The notes under the pieces were generated by a model. It saw only the letters and a program-made list of their open reading frames with translations, was not told the origin of the DNA and searched no databases. From positions 108,892-172,891 of the forward strand of contig NZ_JAECRZ010000003.1 in the NCBI RefSeq assembly GCF_016019955.1: a DNA stretch of 64,000 bases. Direction: 5' to 3'. The translations under genes were made by a program, and so were the position numbers. This document shows, one piece after another, positions 46,874 to 55,465 of this stretch; the first letter of the stretch is position 1; every line of letters begins with the position of its first letter. Source of the DNA: Thiosulfatihalobacter marinus. GTDB taxonomy: Bacteria; Pseudomonadota; Alphaproteobacteria; Rhodobacterales; Rhodobacteraceae.

Positions 46874-46916
46874 GTTATTGAATATCGGGCCTTCGTGCGC
46901 AGGCCGTTATTGAATA
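46874..46916. promoter_or_regulatory. Direct repeat GTTATTGAATA in a divergent promoter region
   Basis: GTTATTGAATA occurs at 46874-46884 and again at 46906-46916, 32 bases apart (about three helical turns). It lies in the 179-base gap between the minus-strand secreted protein and the plus-strand set starting at 46946. The second copy is also part of a palindrome (GTTATTGAATAAC). A binding site for a regulator of one or both genes is likely. Confidence 0.5.
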
Positions 46917-46945
46917 ACAGCCCAATTCGGCGCACAGTCAGCGCC

Positions 46946-47248
46946 ATGACATATACGCTCAGACATATCGCCCTCATGGCGGCCATGCTCCTGGCCCTGG
47001 CATTGCCCGGCCCGGCATTGGCGGCTGAATGCTATGCCGACTACAAGGCCAAGAAGGATCAGCCGCTGCGCCTGCATTACGGGGTCATTCAGCTGTATCA
47101 GGGATGTTCGAAAAAGGCCGCCCAAAAAGAAATCGCCGCCCGGATCGGCGCCGAGGGCTGGACATTGCTGAACGTCTTGTCAGTGTTCGAGGCTCCCCAG
47201 CTTTCGGGAAAGGAATCCAGTGCCGGACAATTCTACCTCCGCTATTGA
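46946..47248 (+). CDS. Small secreted protein of unknown function
   Basis: A protein of 100 residues with a signal peptide (about 1-27, PALAA) and a mature part of about 73 residues with two Cys (AECYADY near the start and YQGCSKK) that could form one disulfide. It is rich in Lys, Ala and Gln: KKAAQKEIAARIGAEGWTLL. No domain was recognised. Its 3' end overlaps the next gene by 29 bases, so the two proteins are probably made in fixed proportion. It could be a periplasmic partner of the membrane winged-helix protein, which is inference only. Confidence 0.78.
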   Translation: MTYTLRHIALMAAMLLALALPGPALAAECYADYKAKKDQPLRLHYGVIQLYQGCSKKAAQKEIAARIGAEGWTLLNVLSVFEAPQLSGKESSAGQFYLRY

Positions 47249-47924
47249 AGCGCGGCGCCACGGCGGCCGAGTGGTGGCGTTCGGTCTTGCCGCGATTGTC
47301 GCGATCCTGTTGGGCGCGGCCATCGTGCTTGTGCTGACCCTGCCGGATGCCAACGCGTTCAACGCCCGTGTCGAACAGCTGTTCCTGGAAAACGATACCC
47401 TGACCGGGCAGGCCGAGATCAAGCTTCTGGAAATCCTCGCGCAATCGGGCACGGCCTTTGCCGATACGCTGGCCAGCTATCGGGTGGTGATCCTGGTTCT
47501 GCTGGTCTTTGCCACGGGCATGATGATCGCGGCGCTTGTGTTTCTGCTCATGCTGATCACCATGAACCGCCGCATGGCCCAGATCGAACGCGCCGGTATT
47601 CAGGTCAATTCGCTGTTGATCAGCCGTGACGAGAAAACCGTGTACCTCAACAATATGGGCTTCAAGCTGACCGACGCGGCGATGGAAACGCTTTCGGTTC
47701 TGGCCGAGGCGCGCATGGATGACGAAATGTTGTCCGGGGTCGAGATCGAATCCGTTATCTCGGGCAAGGCCAGCAGCGATTGCGACGAGGCCGCCGGGGC
47801 GACCCGCATCAAACGCCTGCGCGACAGCCTTGGCAACCAGATCGTCAGCGAATTGCTGGTCAAGAATATCGCGCGCAAGGGGTATATGCTGGCCATCGAC
47901 AAGGACGTGATCCGGGTTCTGTAG
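47220..47924 (+). CDS. Inner-membrane protein with C-terminal OmpR-type winged helix
   Basis: A protein of 234 residues from a GTG start. The topology is clear: a positively charged N-terminus, helix 1 (18-41), a periplasmic loop of about 45 residues, helix 2 (89-115), then NRRMAQ on the inside. The cytoplasmic part (130-228) matches an OmpR/PhoB-type winged helix: VYLNNMGFKLTDAAMETLSV, IKRLRDSLG and LVKNIARKGYML. This looks like a ToxR/CadC-like one-component regulator with reversed order (membrane first, DNA-binding domain last). The DNA-binding function is inferred from fold resemblance. It overlaps the secreted protein gene upstream. Confidence 0.75.
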   Translation: MPDNSTSAIEARRHGGRVVAFGLAAIVAILLGAAIVLVLTLPDANAFNARVEQLFLENDTLTGQAEIKLLEILAQSGTAFADTLASYRVVILVLLVFATGMMIAALVFLLMLITMNRRMAQIERAGIQVNSLLISRDEKTVYLNNMGFKLTDAAMETLSVLAEARMDDEMLSGVEIESVISGKASSDCDEAAGATRIKRLRDSLGNQIVSELLVKNIARKGYMLAIDKDVIRVL

Positions 47925-48043
47925 CCGCGCGCCGGGGGGCTATGTTTCGCACCGGGCGGCCGGGACGCCGCTTGGATAATTTGGCGCACACCCCATATAT
48001 CCTCCATCCGCCCCGCGACAGTCCGCCACAAGAAAGGCCGCCC

Positions 48044-49594
48044 ATGGAAGGTTCCCGATTCGGCAGCAATGCCGGCTATGGCATCCGCATCGAACCTCTG
48101 GACTCGCGGGTGCGCGTACTGCGCGACGGTCAGGTTCTTGCCGAAAGCCTTCGTGCGCGGGTGATGTACGAAACCCGTCTGGCGCCACAAATCTACGTGC
48201 CGCTTGAAGATCTGCGCGTGCCGGTATCCGACCCGACCGATTTGCAAACCTTCTGTCCCTTCAAGGGCACCGCCCGCTATCGCAATGTCGAACTGGACGG
48301 CGAAACCATCGTCAACGCCCTGTGGTCCTATGACGATGCTCTGCCCGAAAGCCGCGAGATCAATGGGTTTGTCGGCTTCATGCCCTCGGCCTATACCGAG
48401 CTTGATTTCGGCAATGCCAAGCTGAACCCCGACGACCCCAGCAATATTGCCGGCCCTTTGGTGGACTGGCTGATGCGTGGGGCCTCCACGTTGCCCACGC
48501 CCGAAGATTTCACCCGTGCGCTGGCGGAAAAGATGCTGGAAAGCGGCATCGCGCTGTCCCGGATGAGCCTGATGATCTGGTCCCTCCATCCGCTGATCGC
48601 GGGCAAGAATTACATCTGGCAAAAAGACAAGGGCGAGATCGCCACCTTCGCGCCCTCCTACGAGCTTTACGACCACCCGACCTATATCAACAGTCCGCTG
48701 CGCCACGTCGCCGCCGGTTTGGGCGGTGTACGTCAAAAGCTGGACGTACCGGTCGGGCAGATGCAGTTTCCCATCATGCAGGATCTGAAAAAGGAGGGGC
48801 ATACCGACTATGTCGCCATGCCGCTGACCTTTTCCAACGGCCAGATCAACGTGCTTACCCTGGCCAGCGATCACCCTGACGGTTTCACCACCGCCAATCT
48901 TGGCCTGATCTTCGAGGTCTCCTCGGTCATCAGCCGGTTTTTCGAGGTGTTCACCCAAAAGGAAAACGCCCAGTCCCTGCTGGAAACCTATGTGGGGCGG
49001 CGCACCGGCGCGCGGGTGCTGGGGGGCGATATTCGTCGCGGTGATGGCGACGAGATCGACGCGGCGATCATGTTCTGCGATCTGCGCGGCTCGACCCGGC
49101 TGGAACAGGAGATGGGGCGCGGCGCCTATATCGAGATGCTGAACGCCTTTTTCGATACCGTATCGGCCGTGGTCAACGCGCATGGCGGGGAAGTGTTGAA
49201 ATTCATCGGCGACGCGGTTCTGGCAGTGTTTCCCAGCGACACGAAGGGCGCGCGCGCCTGCGCCGAGGCGCTGGCCGCCGCCAAGGATATCGTGCGCGAC
49301 CTGCACGTTCTGGCCCGCGAAAGCCAGCTGGAAACGCACTGTTCCGTCGGTATTGCCTATGGGCGCGTGACCTATGGCAATGTCGGCTCGCGCGAGCGGC
49401 TGGATTTCACCGTGATCGGACAGCCCGCCAACGTTGCCGCCCGGTTGGGTGACTATGGCAAAACGGTCGGGCACCGTATCGTGGTGTCTTCGGAAATTGC
49501 CGCGCATGACACGGCGGCGCAGCCCCTGGGCGCGATCCGTTTGCACAATGTGGTGCAACCTGTCCAAAGCTTTGCCGTTTCCGCCGACACCTGA
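48044..49594 (+). CDS. DUF427 and class III cyclase fusion protein
   Basis: A protein of 516 residues. Residues 18-115 match DUF427 (RVRVLRDGQVLAESLRARV, YVPLEDL, FCPFKGTARYRNV), a domain usually found alone. A middle region (about 160-320) resembles a GAF/CHASE-like sensor (MIWSLHPLIAGKNYIWQKD). The C-terminal cyclase domain has metal-binding Asp346 (MFCDLRGSTRL) and Asp390 (KFIGDAVLAVF); the residue for purine choice is Gln (VIGQPANVAAR), not Asp. No signal peptide or membrane helix is visible, so it is cytoplasmic. I chose the ATG at 48044, which has AGAAAGG upstream. It is followed by an intrinsic terminator. Confidence 0.85.
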   Translation: MEGSRFGSNAGYGIRIEPLDSRVRVLRDGQVLAESLRARVMYETRLAPQIYVPLEDLRVPVSDPTDLQTFCPFKGTARYRNVELDGETIVNALWSYDDALPESREINGFVGFMPSAYTELDFGNAKLNPDDPSNIAGPLVDWLMRGASTLPTPEDFTRALAEKMLESGIALSRMSLMIWSLHPLIAGKNYIWQKDKGEIATFAPSYELYDHPTYINSPLRHVAAGLGGVRQKLDVPVGQMQFPIMQDLKKEGHTDYVAMPLTFSNGQINVLTLASDHPDGFTTANLGLIFEVSSVISRFFEVFTQKENAQSLLETYVGRRTGARVLGGDIRRGDGDEIDAAIMFCDLRGSTRLEQEMGRGAYIEMLNAFFDTVSAVVNAHGGEVLKFIGDAVLAVFPSDTKGARACAEALAAAKDIVRDLHVLARESQLETHCSVGIAYGRVTYGNVGSRERLDFTVIGQPANVAARLGDYGKTVGHRIVVSSEIAAHDTAAQPLGAIRLHNVVQPVQSFAVSADT

Positions 49595-49632
49595 CATTTT
49601 CCCGGCAATCCCCCGCGCACCTGCCCCGCTGC

Positions 49633-49654
49633 AACCCTTGACGCCAAGGGTTTT
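49633..49654 (+). terminator. Intrinsic terminator after the DUF427-cyclase gene
   Basis: An 8-bp stem (AACCCTTG/CAAGGGTT, 49633-49640 and 49645-49652, loop ACGC) running into TTTT. It lies 39 bases past the stop. Confidence 0.75.
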
Positions 49655-49726
49655 AGGGGAAAGAAGGGGCTTCCATTTTGCCGGTGGCCGCTTGACGCGC
49701 CGCGCGGCCTCCCGAAAGGTGCCTTC

Positions 49727-50473
49727 ATGCACGAGCAGCCTGACATCTCGGTGATCGTTCCCGCCAAGAACGAAGAAACCAACCTGCCGACCCTGATCGC
49801 GGGGATCCAGTCGGCCTTTGATGCCACCGGTTCAGTGATCGAAATCGTGATCGTTGATGACGGGTCGGATGACGGCACATTGTCCCGGCTTCGCGAGCTT
49901 CAGGGAGACATGCCCAACCTGCGTGTGCTGCACCACCCGCAATCGGGCGGCCAAAGCGCGGCGGTGCATTCGGGCGTGCGCGCGGCCCGCGCGCCGATCT
50001 GTTGCACGCTGGATGGTGATGGACAGAACCCGCCCTCCGAATTGCCCGGACTTGTCGCACCGCTGTTGGACGGAGATGCGCCCGCATCGCTTGCGCTGGT
50101 TGCGGGACAAAGGGTGAAACGTCAGGACACGCTGTCCAAAAAGCTGGCATCCAGGGCGGCGAACGGCATCCGTTCCTTCATCCTCAAGGACAAGACACGG
50201 GATACGGGCTGTGGGCTGAAGGCGTTTCGCCGCGATGCCTTTCTGGAGTTGCCGTATTTCGATCACATGCACCGGTACCTGCCGGCGCTGTTTTCGATGA
50301 ATGGTCACGATGTCGCCCATGTCGATGTCGCGCACCAAGCGCGCCATTCGGGACGGTCGAACTATTCCAATTTTCAGCGCGCCCTTGTCGGGGCGGTCGA
50401 TCTTCTGGGCGTTGCCTGGCTGATCCGCCGCCGCAAGAAGGCGCGCGCAACTGAAATCAACGAGGCGGGCTGA
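49727..50473 (+). CDS. Glycosyltransferase family 2 (polyprenyl-phosphate type)
   Basis: A protein of 248 residues, GT-A fold: SVIVPAKNEETNLP, IVIVDDGSDDGT, and the metal motif in TLDGDGQNPP. It resembles dolichol/undecaprenyl-phosphate mannosyl or glucosyl transferases (ArnC-like) that load a sugar on a lipid carrier, and ends with an amphipathic, basic tail. No membrane helices are apparent. It is first of a four-gene cluster with overlaps, next to a GT39 transferase that would use the lipid-linked sugar. Confidence 0.92.
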   Translation: MHEQPDISVIVPAKNEETNLPTLIAGIQSAFDATGSVIEIVIVDDGSDDGTLSRLRELQGDMPNLRVLHHPQSGGQSAAVHSGVRAARAPICCTLDGDGQNPPSELPGLVAPLLDGDAPASLALVAGQRVKRQDTLSKKLASRAANGIRSFILKDKTRDTGCGLKAFRRDAFLELPYFDHMHRYLPALFSMNGHDVAHVDVAHQARHSGRSNYSNFQRALVGAVDLLGVAWLIRRRKKARATEINEAG

Positions 50474-50784
50474 TGGAAGCGCTTTTGTCATTCCTCAAGG
50501 TCGACAGCTGGGTCGAATTCTGGTGGGTCATGTTCGGCCTGTTCGGGCAACTGATGTTTTCGGGCCGCTTCATCGTACAGTGGATCGCCTCGGAAAAGGC
50601 GCGCCGTTCCACGGTGCCGCTGGCCTTCTGGTATTTTTCCATGGGCGGTGGCGTGATCCTGTTCACCTATGCTGTCTACCGTGCCGATCCGGTGTTCATC
50701 CTTGGCCAGTCGCTGGGATTGTTCATCTATTCCCGCAACCTTTACCTGATCTACCGCGAGCGCCGCGAAAATGCCGCTGGCTGA
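50473..50784 (+). CDS. Lipid-A-disaccharide synthase N-terminal-like membrane protein
   Basis: A protein of 103 residues with three hydrophobic segments: WVMFGLFGQLMFSGRFIVQWIASEK, FWYFSMGGGVILFTYAVY and GQSLGLFIYSRNLYLIYR. This is the small LABN (lipid-A-disaccharide synthase N-terminal) membrane family, which occurs with glycan-carrier genes. It is thought to help flip or present the lipid-linked sugar, as ArnE/F-like proteins do; this is inference. Its start overlaps the GT2 stop by one base and its end overlaps the GT39 gene by 14 bases. Confidence 0.88.
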   Translation: MEALLSFLKVDSWVEFWWVMFGLFGQLMFSGRFIVQWIASEKARRSTVPLAFWYFSMGGGVILFTYAVYRADPVFILGQSLGLFIYSRNLYLIYRERRENAAG

Positions 50785-52228
50785 GACGCAAAACGCCTGG
50801 GTGAAACCTGCGCTGATCGGCGTTGGTCTTGTCACGCTGTTGCGGGTGCTGGCGTTGTGGGGCAGCCCGACCGACCTGTATGTCGATGAATCGCAGTATT
50901 GGCTTTGGGGTCAGTCTCTGGATTTCGGCTATTATTCCAAGCCGCCGATGATTGGCTGGGTGCTGCGGCTGTTCGACGAACTGACCCCGGTGCGCAGCGC
51001 CTTTTCCGTGCGCCTGCCCGCGCCCCTGATCCACGGTGTCACCGCGATGATCCTGGGCGCCTGGGCGGCCCGGATCGCCCCGGCGCATCGTTTCGTCGGG
51101 TTGTGGGCGGCAATGGCCTATCTCAGCCTGCCGATCGTGGCCGTGGGCAGTTTCCTGATCTCGACCGACACGATCATGGCGCCGTTCTTTATCGGGGCAC
51201 TGGCGCTATATTGGCGCCTTTGTGCAGGCGGCGGTGCACGCCATGCCGTGTTCGGCGGGCTGCTTCTGGGCCTCGCCTTCCTGTCGAAATACGCGGCGGT
51301 GTATTTTGTGCCAGGTGCCGTGATTGCCTATGCGCTTTACCCGTCCATGCGCCCGCGAGGCAAACATCTGGCCGTGTTCGCGTTCGCGTTCCTGATCGCC
51401 GCCGCCCCCAATATCCTGTGGAATATCGCCAACGACCTGACAACGGTCAGCCACACGATGGACAATGCAGCCTGGCTCAAATCCGAGAGCGTCGGCCCCC
51501 GGCCCAGCGTCACCCGCGCCCTGGAATTCGTGGCAAGCCAGTTTGGCGTGATCGGGCCGGTCCTTATGGTCCTGTGGATCGCGGCGCTGCGCGCGCCGGC
51601 CCCGGGCCGACAGCGGGCCCTGATCTGGGTCTCGATCCCGGTCTGGGCCATTGTGCTGATCCAGGCCTACCTTTCGCGCGCCTATGCGAACTGGGCCTTT
51701 GCCGCCATTCCCGCCGCCACGATCACCGCGATCCTGTTCGCGCTGGACACAAACCGCCGCCGCGCGCTTTGGGCGGCACTGGGGCTGAACGCGGCGCTGA
51801 GCCTGCTGATCCCGCTGCTGACCCTGTTTCCCCTGTGGATCAAGGACGGCAACGGCCAGCCGCTGGCCAAACGTTATGTGAATGTCGCGGCCATCACACA
51901 GGATGCCATCGCCCTGGCGCGTGCCAACGGCATCACCACCATCACCGCCACCAATCGCGGCATTCTGGCCGATTTCTTCTTTACCGGCGCCGATAGCGGG
52001 CTGGCCTTTTACGCCGCCCCGCCCAAGGGCGCGCCTCGGCATTATTACGAACAGGAAAAACCCTTGCCGCCAGATGTGACCGGGCCGGTTCTGTATGTCG
52101 GCTACAACGACACGCTGAACTGCGGCGGCACGCCGGTTGTTCCCGTCGCCTCGCTGACCCAAGAGGTTGGCAGCTGGGCCAACAAGGCCCTGCCCGCCTA
52201 TATCGTCAACGCCGAGTGTCTGCGATGA
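50771..52228 (+). CDS. ArnT-like glycosyltransferase (GT39/PMT family)
   Basis: A protein of 485 residues with about 11 membrane helices. The N-terminal DLYVDESQYWLWGQSLDFGYYSKPP contains the acidic pair typical of PMT/ArnT enzymes that move a sugar from a lipid phosphate carrier to a periplasmic acceptor. SKPPMIGWVLRL and FLSKYAAVYFVPG are also characteristic. The acceptor is probably lipid A, but a protein or other glycan is possible. It overlaps the LABN gene and the PAP2 gene (ATGA), so the four are one operon. Confidence 0.92.
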   Translation: MPLAETQNAWVKPALIGVGLVTLLRVLALWGSPTDLYVDESQYWLWGQSLDFGYYSKPPMIGWVLRLFDELTPVRSAFSVRLPAPLIHGVTAMILGAWAARIAPAHRFVGLWAAMAYLSLPIVAVGSFLISTDTIMAPFFIGALALYWRLCAGGGARHAVFGGLLLGLAFLSKYAAVYFVPGAVIAYALYPSMRPRGKHLAVFAFAFLIAAAPNILWNIANDLTTVSHTMDNAAWLKSESVGPRPSVTRALEFVASQFGVIGPVLMVLWIAALRAPAPGRQRALIWVSIPVWAIVLIQAYLSRAYANWAFAAIPAATITAILFALDTNRRRALWAALGLNAALSLLIPLLTLFPLWIKDGNGQPLAKRYVNVAAITQDAIALARANGITTITATNRGILADFFFTGADSGLAFYAAPPKGAPRHYYEQEKPLPPDVTGPVLYVGYNDTLNCGGTPVVPVASLTQEVGSWANKALPAYIVNAECLR

Positions 52229-52914
52229 GCCGCAATCGCAAGGCGCTGCAAGAGGTGATCATTGCCATCGTGGTTCTGGCGATGGTCTTCTCGATCTGGC
52301 CGGCGCTGGATATCTATGTGTCGCGCCAGTTCTACGCCGATATTCATGGCTTCTGGCTGAACCGGCAGCCCGCCGTACAGGCCCTGCGCGAGATGATCTG
52401 GGCCCTGATCCTGCTTACCTTCCTTGTCGCACTGGCCGGGCTGGTGTTTTCGCGGATCTTCCGCACCACCGCGCCGGCGATGAACAAGGTCTGGGAGGTC
52501 ATCGTGATGACCTACCTGCTGGGTCCGGCGCTGCTGGTCGATGGGATCCTCAAGGCACAGTGGGGCCGCGCACGCCCGGCCAACATCACGGAATTCGGTG
52601 GCCCGCAGGAGTTTTCGCCGGCCCTGCGCCTGTCCGATCAATGCCCGTCGAACTGCTCTTTCGTGTCCGGCGAAGGTGCGGGGGCGACGGCCATGCTGAT
52701 CGCGGTCATGCTGGTGCTGCGCAACCAGAAATCCGGGCGTTATTCACGGCTGGCCGGGCGGATCGCGATCGCCATAGCCGTGACCGGCCTGGGCCTGCGC
52801 ATTGTCATGGGGCGGCATTTTCTTTCGGACACATTGTTTGCCGTGCTGTTCGTCACCCTGATCGCGCTGCTGCTGTTGCAGTTGAAACGCTACCGCAACA
52901 TTCGCCTTTTCTAG
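52225..52914 (+). CDS. PAP2-family phosphatase
   Basis: A protein of 229 residues with five or six membrane helices. Phosphatase motif 1 is KAQWGRARP (110-118), and motif 3 is Arg192-x5-His198-x3-Asp202 (RIVMGRHFLSD). Motif 2, normally PSGH, reads FVSGE (146-150), so His is replaced by Glu150; Cys140 and Cys144 lie just before. PAP2 enzymes of this kind remove phosphates from lipid A or undecaprenyl diphosphate in the periplasm. The start overlaps the GT39 stop. It is last of the GT2-LABN-GT39-PAP2 operon and converges on rppH. Confidence 0.9.
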   Translation: MSRNRKALQEVIIAIVVLAMVFSIWPALDIYVSRQFYADIHGFWLNRQPAVQALREMIWALILLTFLVALAGLVFSRIFRTTAPAMNKVWEVIVMTYLLGPALLVDGILKAQWGRARPANITEFGGPQEFSPALRLSDQCPSNCSFVSGEGAGATAMLIAVMLVLRNQKSGRYSRLAGRIAIAIAVTGLGLRIVMGRHFLSDTLFAVLFVTLIALLLLQLKRYRNIRLF

Positions 52915-52923
52915 GGTCAGGCA

Positions 52924-53406
52924 TCACAGCCTGTCGGCAAACTCTGCCAGCACCTGCTCGTAGACCGCGCGTTTGAACGGCACGATATTGGCCACAAGCC
53001 GATCGGCGGGCAACCAGCGCCAGGTCGAAAACTCGGGGTGGTCGCTGTCAATCCGTACCTGATCGTCGCGCCCATGAAACCGCAGCAGGAACCATTTCTG
53101 CTCTTGGCCCTTGTAGCGCCCTTTCCAGATGCGCGGCACGATGTCGTGGGGCAGGTCATAGGCGATCCAGCCTTCGGTTTCGGCCTCGACCGTCACCAGA
53201 TCGCGCGAAACGCCGGTTTCTTCCTCCAACTCGCGCAACGCCGCCTCTTGGGCGGTTTCGCCCTTGTCGATCCCGCCCTGAGGCATCTGCCAGGCGGGTA
53301 ATTCGGTATCGATCCGCTGCCCGACAAAGGCATGGCCCTCACGGTTGACCAGCATCACACCGACATTGCGGCGATAGGGCAGTTTGGCGATGTCTTCGGG
53401 TGTCAT
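52924..53406 (-). CDS. rppH: RNA pyrophosphohydrolase
   Basis: A protein of 160 residues. [14 protein letters not shown] and [12 protein letters not shown] precede the Nudix box, which runs 44-66 and ends in RELEEETGV with its metal-binding Glu residues. RppH removes pyrophosphate from the 5' end of mRNA and starts decay. In several relatives it follows the gpmI-envC-ctpA set; here it is in a different place. I chose the ATG at 53406 ([14 protein letters not shown]). Confidence 0.96.
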   Translation of the reverse strand: MTPEDIAKLPYRRNVGVMLVNREGHAFVGQRIDTELPAWQMPQGGIDKGETAQEAALRELEEETGVSRDLVTVEAETEGWIAYDLPHDIVPRIWKGRYKGQEQKWFLLRFHGRDDQVRIDSDHPEFSTWRWLPADRLVANIVPFKRAVYEQVLAEFADRL

Positions 53407-53527
53407 GGCGGCTCGCAAATGTTGGAATGTGCCACAGACCTACCCAATGCCGCCGCCCCGCGCAATGCGGCAAAGCCCGCCGGAAGATGGTGGCAGAATC
53501 AAACTGGAACGTGCTAGGTTTTGCGCC

Positions 53528-55381
53528 ATGCCACTTACAGACCCCAAGATAAGCCAATCCCACCCCGTCATCCGCCAACTGGATGACGCCGCGATCAACC
53601 GCATCGCGGCTGGTGAGGTGATCGAACGCCCGGCCTCTGCCGTCAAGGAATTGATGGAGAACGCCATCGACGCTGGCGCGCGGCGGATTGACGTGGCCGT
53701 GGCCGATGGCGGCAAAACCCTGATCCGCGTCACGGATGACGGCTGTGGGATCGAGGCAGACGCGCTGCCGCTGGCGCTGGCGCGTCACGCAACATCCAAG
53801 ATTGACGGCTCGGACCTGCTGGATATCCACACGTTCGGTTTCCGGGGCGAGGCCCTGCCCAGTCTGGGCGCGGTCGGGCGGCTGACCATCACCTCGCGGG
53901 TGCAGGGCACTGACGCGGCCACGATCAAAGTGGAGGGCGGGCGCATGGGGCCTGTCAGGCCGGCCGCGCTTTCCGGCGGCACTATCGTGGAACTGCGCGA
54001 TTTGTTCTTTGCCACACCCGCGCGGCTGAAATTCATGCGCTCGGACCGGGCCGAGGCGCAGGCGGTGGGCGACGTGGTCAGGCGGCTGGCCATGGCGGAG
54101 CCGTTTGTCGGCATTACCCTGCGCGACGTTTCCGGCGGCGGCGAAGGCCGCGTGACATTCCGCGCCGAGGCGGAAAACGGCGATCTGTTTGATGCGCTGC
54201 ACGGGCGGCTGGGGCGCATCCTGGGCAACGAATTCGCGGAAAACGCCTTGCGCATCGATGCAACCCGCGACGGGCTGCGGCTGATCGGGTATGCCGCGCT
54301 GCCAACCTACTCGCGTGGGTCTTCGGTGGCGCAATACCTGTTCGTCAACGGGCGCCCGGTGCGTGACAAGCTGCTTTACGGGGCGCTGCGGGCGGCCTAT
54401 TTCGATTTCCTTAGCCGCGACCGGCACCCGGCGGCGGCGCTGTTCATCGATTGTGATCCGCATCTGGTGGACGTGAACGTGCACCCCGCCAAATCCGAGG
54501 TGCGGTTTCGCGATCCCGGACTGGCGCGTGGCCTGATTGTCAGCGCGCTGCGCCATGCGCTGGCCGAGGCCGGGCACAGGGCCTCTACCACCGTGGCCGG
54601 GGCCGCGCTGGGGGCGTTTCGCCCCGAACCGACCGGGCCGGGCCGCGTCTATCAGATGGACCGCCCCTCAGCCGGCGCGCGCATGGCTGCCTATCAGGCC
54701 CAGGCCCCCGGCTTTGCCGATTTGTCCGACAGTTACAGCGCCCGCGTGGAACCCGTGACCGGGGACGCGGCGCAATCGGTTGATCCGGCCATGGACCAAC
54801 ACCTGCCGCTGGGCGCCGCGCGGGCGCAAGTGCACGAGAACTATATCATCGCGCAGACGGAAACCGGCATGGTGATCGTCGATCAGCACGCCGCCCATGA
54901 ACGGCTGGTTTACGAGAAACTCAAGCACCAGATGGCCGAGAACGGCGTGGCCGCGCAGGCGCTTCTGATCCCGGAAATCGTTGATCTGTCCGAGGGAGAC
55001 TGCACCCGCCTGCTGGCGGTGGCCGGGGAATTGTCGCGGCTGGGCCTGACAATCGAGCCATTCGGCGGCAGCGCCGTGGCGGTTCGCGAAACCCCCGCCG
55101 TTCTGGGCGAGGTCAACGCGCGCGCCATGGTGCTGGACATTCTTGACGAACTGGACGACCAGGGCGAAAGCAATCTGGTGCAGGCCCGGATCGAGGCCAT
55201 TCTGAGCCGCGTGGCCTGTCATGGCTCGATCCGCTCGGGGCGCCGGATGCGGGCGGATGAAATGAACGCCCTGCTGCGCGAGATGGAGGCGACGCCGCAT
55301 TCCGGCCAGTGCAATCACGGGCGGCCCACCTATGTGGAGCTGAAACTGTCCGATATCGAACGCCTGTTCGGGCGCACATGA
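53528..55381 (+). CDS. mutL: DNA mismatch repair protein MutL
   Basis: A protein of 617 residues. The N-terminal GHKL ATPase shows [20 protein letters not shown] with Glu41 and Asn45, then DDGCGI (70-75) and FGFRGEAL (103-110). The C-terminal domain has [12 protein letters not shown] starting at Asp452, the metal-dependent endonuclease motif DQHA(x)2E(x)4E. This is the nicking type of MutL used by bacteria without MutH. The ATG at 53528 gives the standard start (MPLTDPK). RmuC follows after 84 bases. Confidence 0.97.
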   Translation: MPLTDPKISQSHPVIRQLDDAAINRIAAGEVIERPASAVKELMENAIDAGARRIDVAVADGGKTLIRVTDDGCGIEADALPLALARHATSKIDGSDLLDIHTFGFRGEALPSLGAVGRLTITSRVQGTDAATIKVEGGRMGPVRPAALSGGTIVELRDLFFATPARLKFMRSDRAEAQAVGDVVRRLAMAEPFVGITLRDVSGGGEGRVTFRAEAENGDLFDALHGRLGRILGNEFAENALRIDATRDGLRLIGYAALPTYSRGSSVAQYLFVNGRPVRDKLLYGALRAAYFDFLSRDRHPAAALFIDCDPHLVDVNVHPAKSEVRFRDPGLARGLIVSALRHALAEAGHRASTTVAGAALGAFRPEPTGPGRVYQMDRPSAGARMAAYQAQAPGFADLSDSYSARVEPVTGDAAQSVDPAMDQHLPLGAARAQVHENYIIAQTETGMVIVDQHAAHERLVYEKLKHQMAENGVAAQALLIPEIVDLSEGDCTRLLAVAGELSRLGLTIEPFGGSAVAVRETPAVLGEVNARAMVLDILDELDDQGESNLVQARIEAILSRVACHGSIRSGRRMRADEMNALLREMEATPHSGQCNHGRPTYVELKLSDIERLFGRT

Positions 55382-55465
55382 CACGTGTCCCCTGCCCCCG
55401 CGAAGGGGCCGGGGGACACGGCCCGACCAGAGGGCCGGGCGGACACAACGCAGAGGGATCAGCGT

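Noticed and set aside
47600-49732. A 710-codon open frame on the minus strand
   Set aside because: It is antisense to the winged-helix and cyclase genes, whose motifs are clear. The frame has no recognisable domain and follows from the high GC of the third codon positions.
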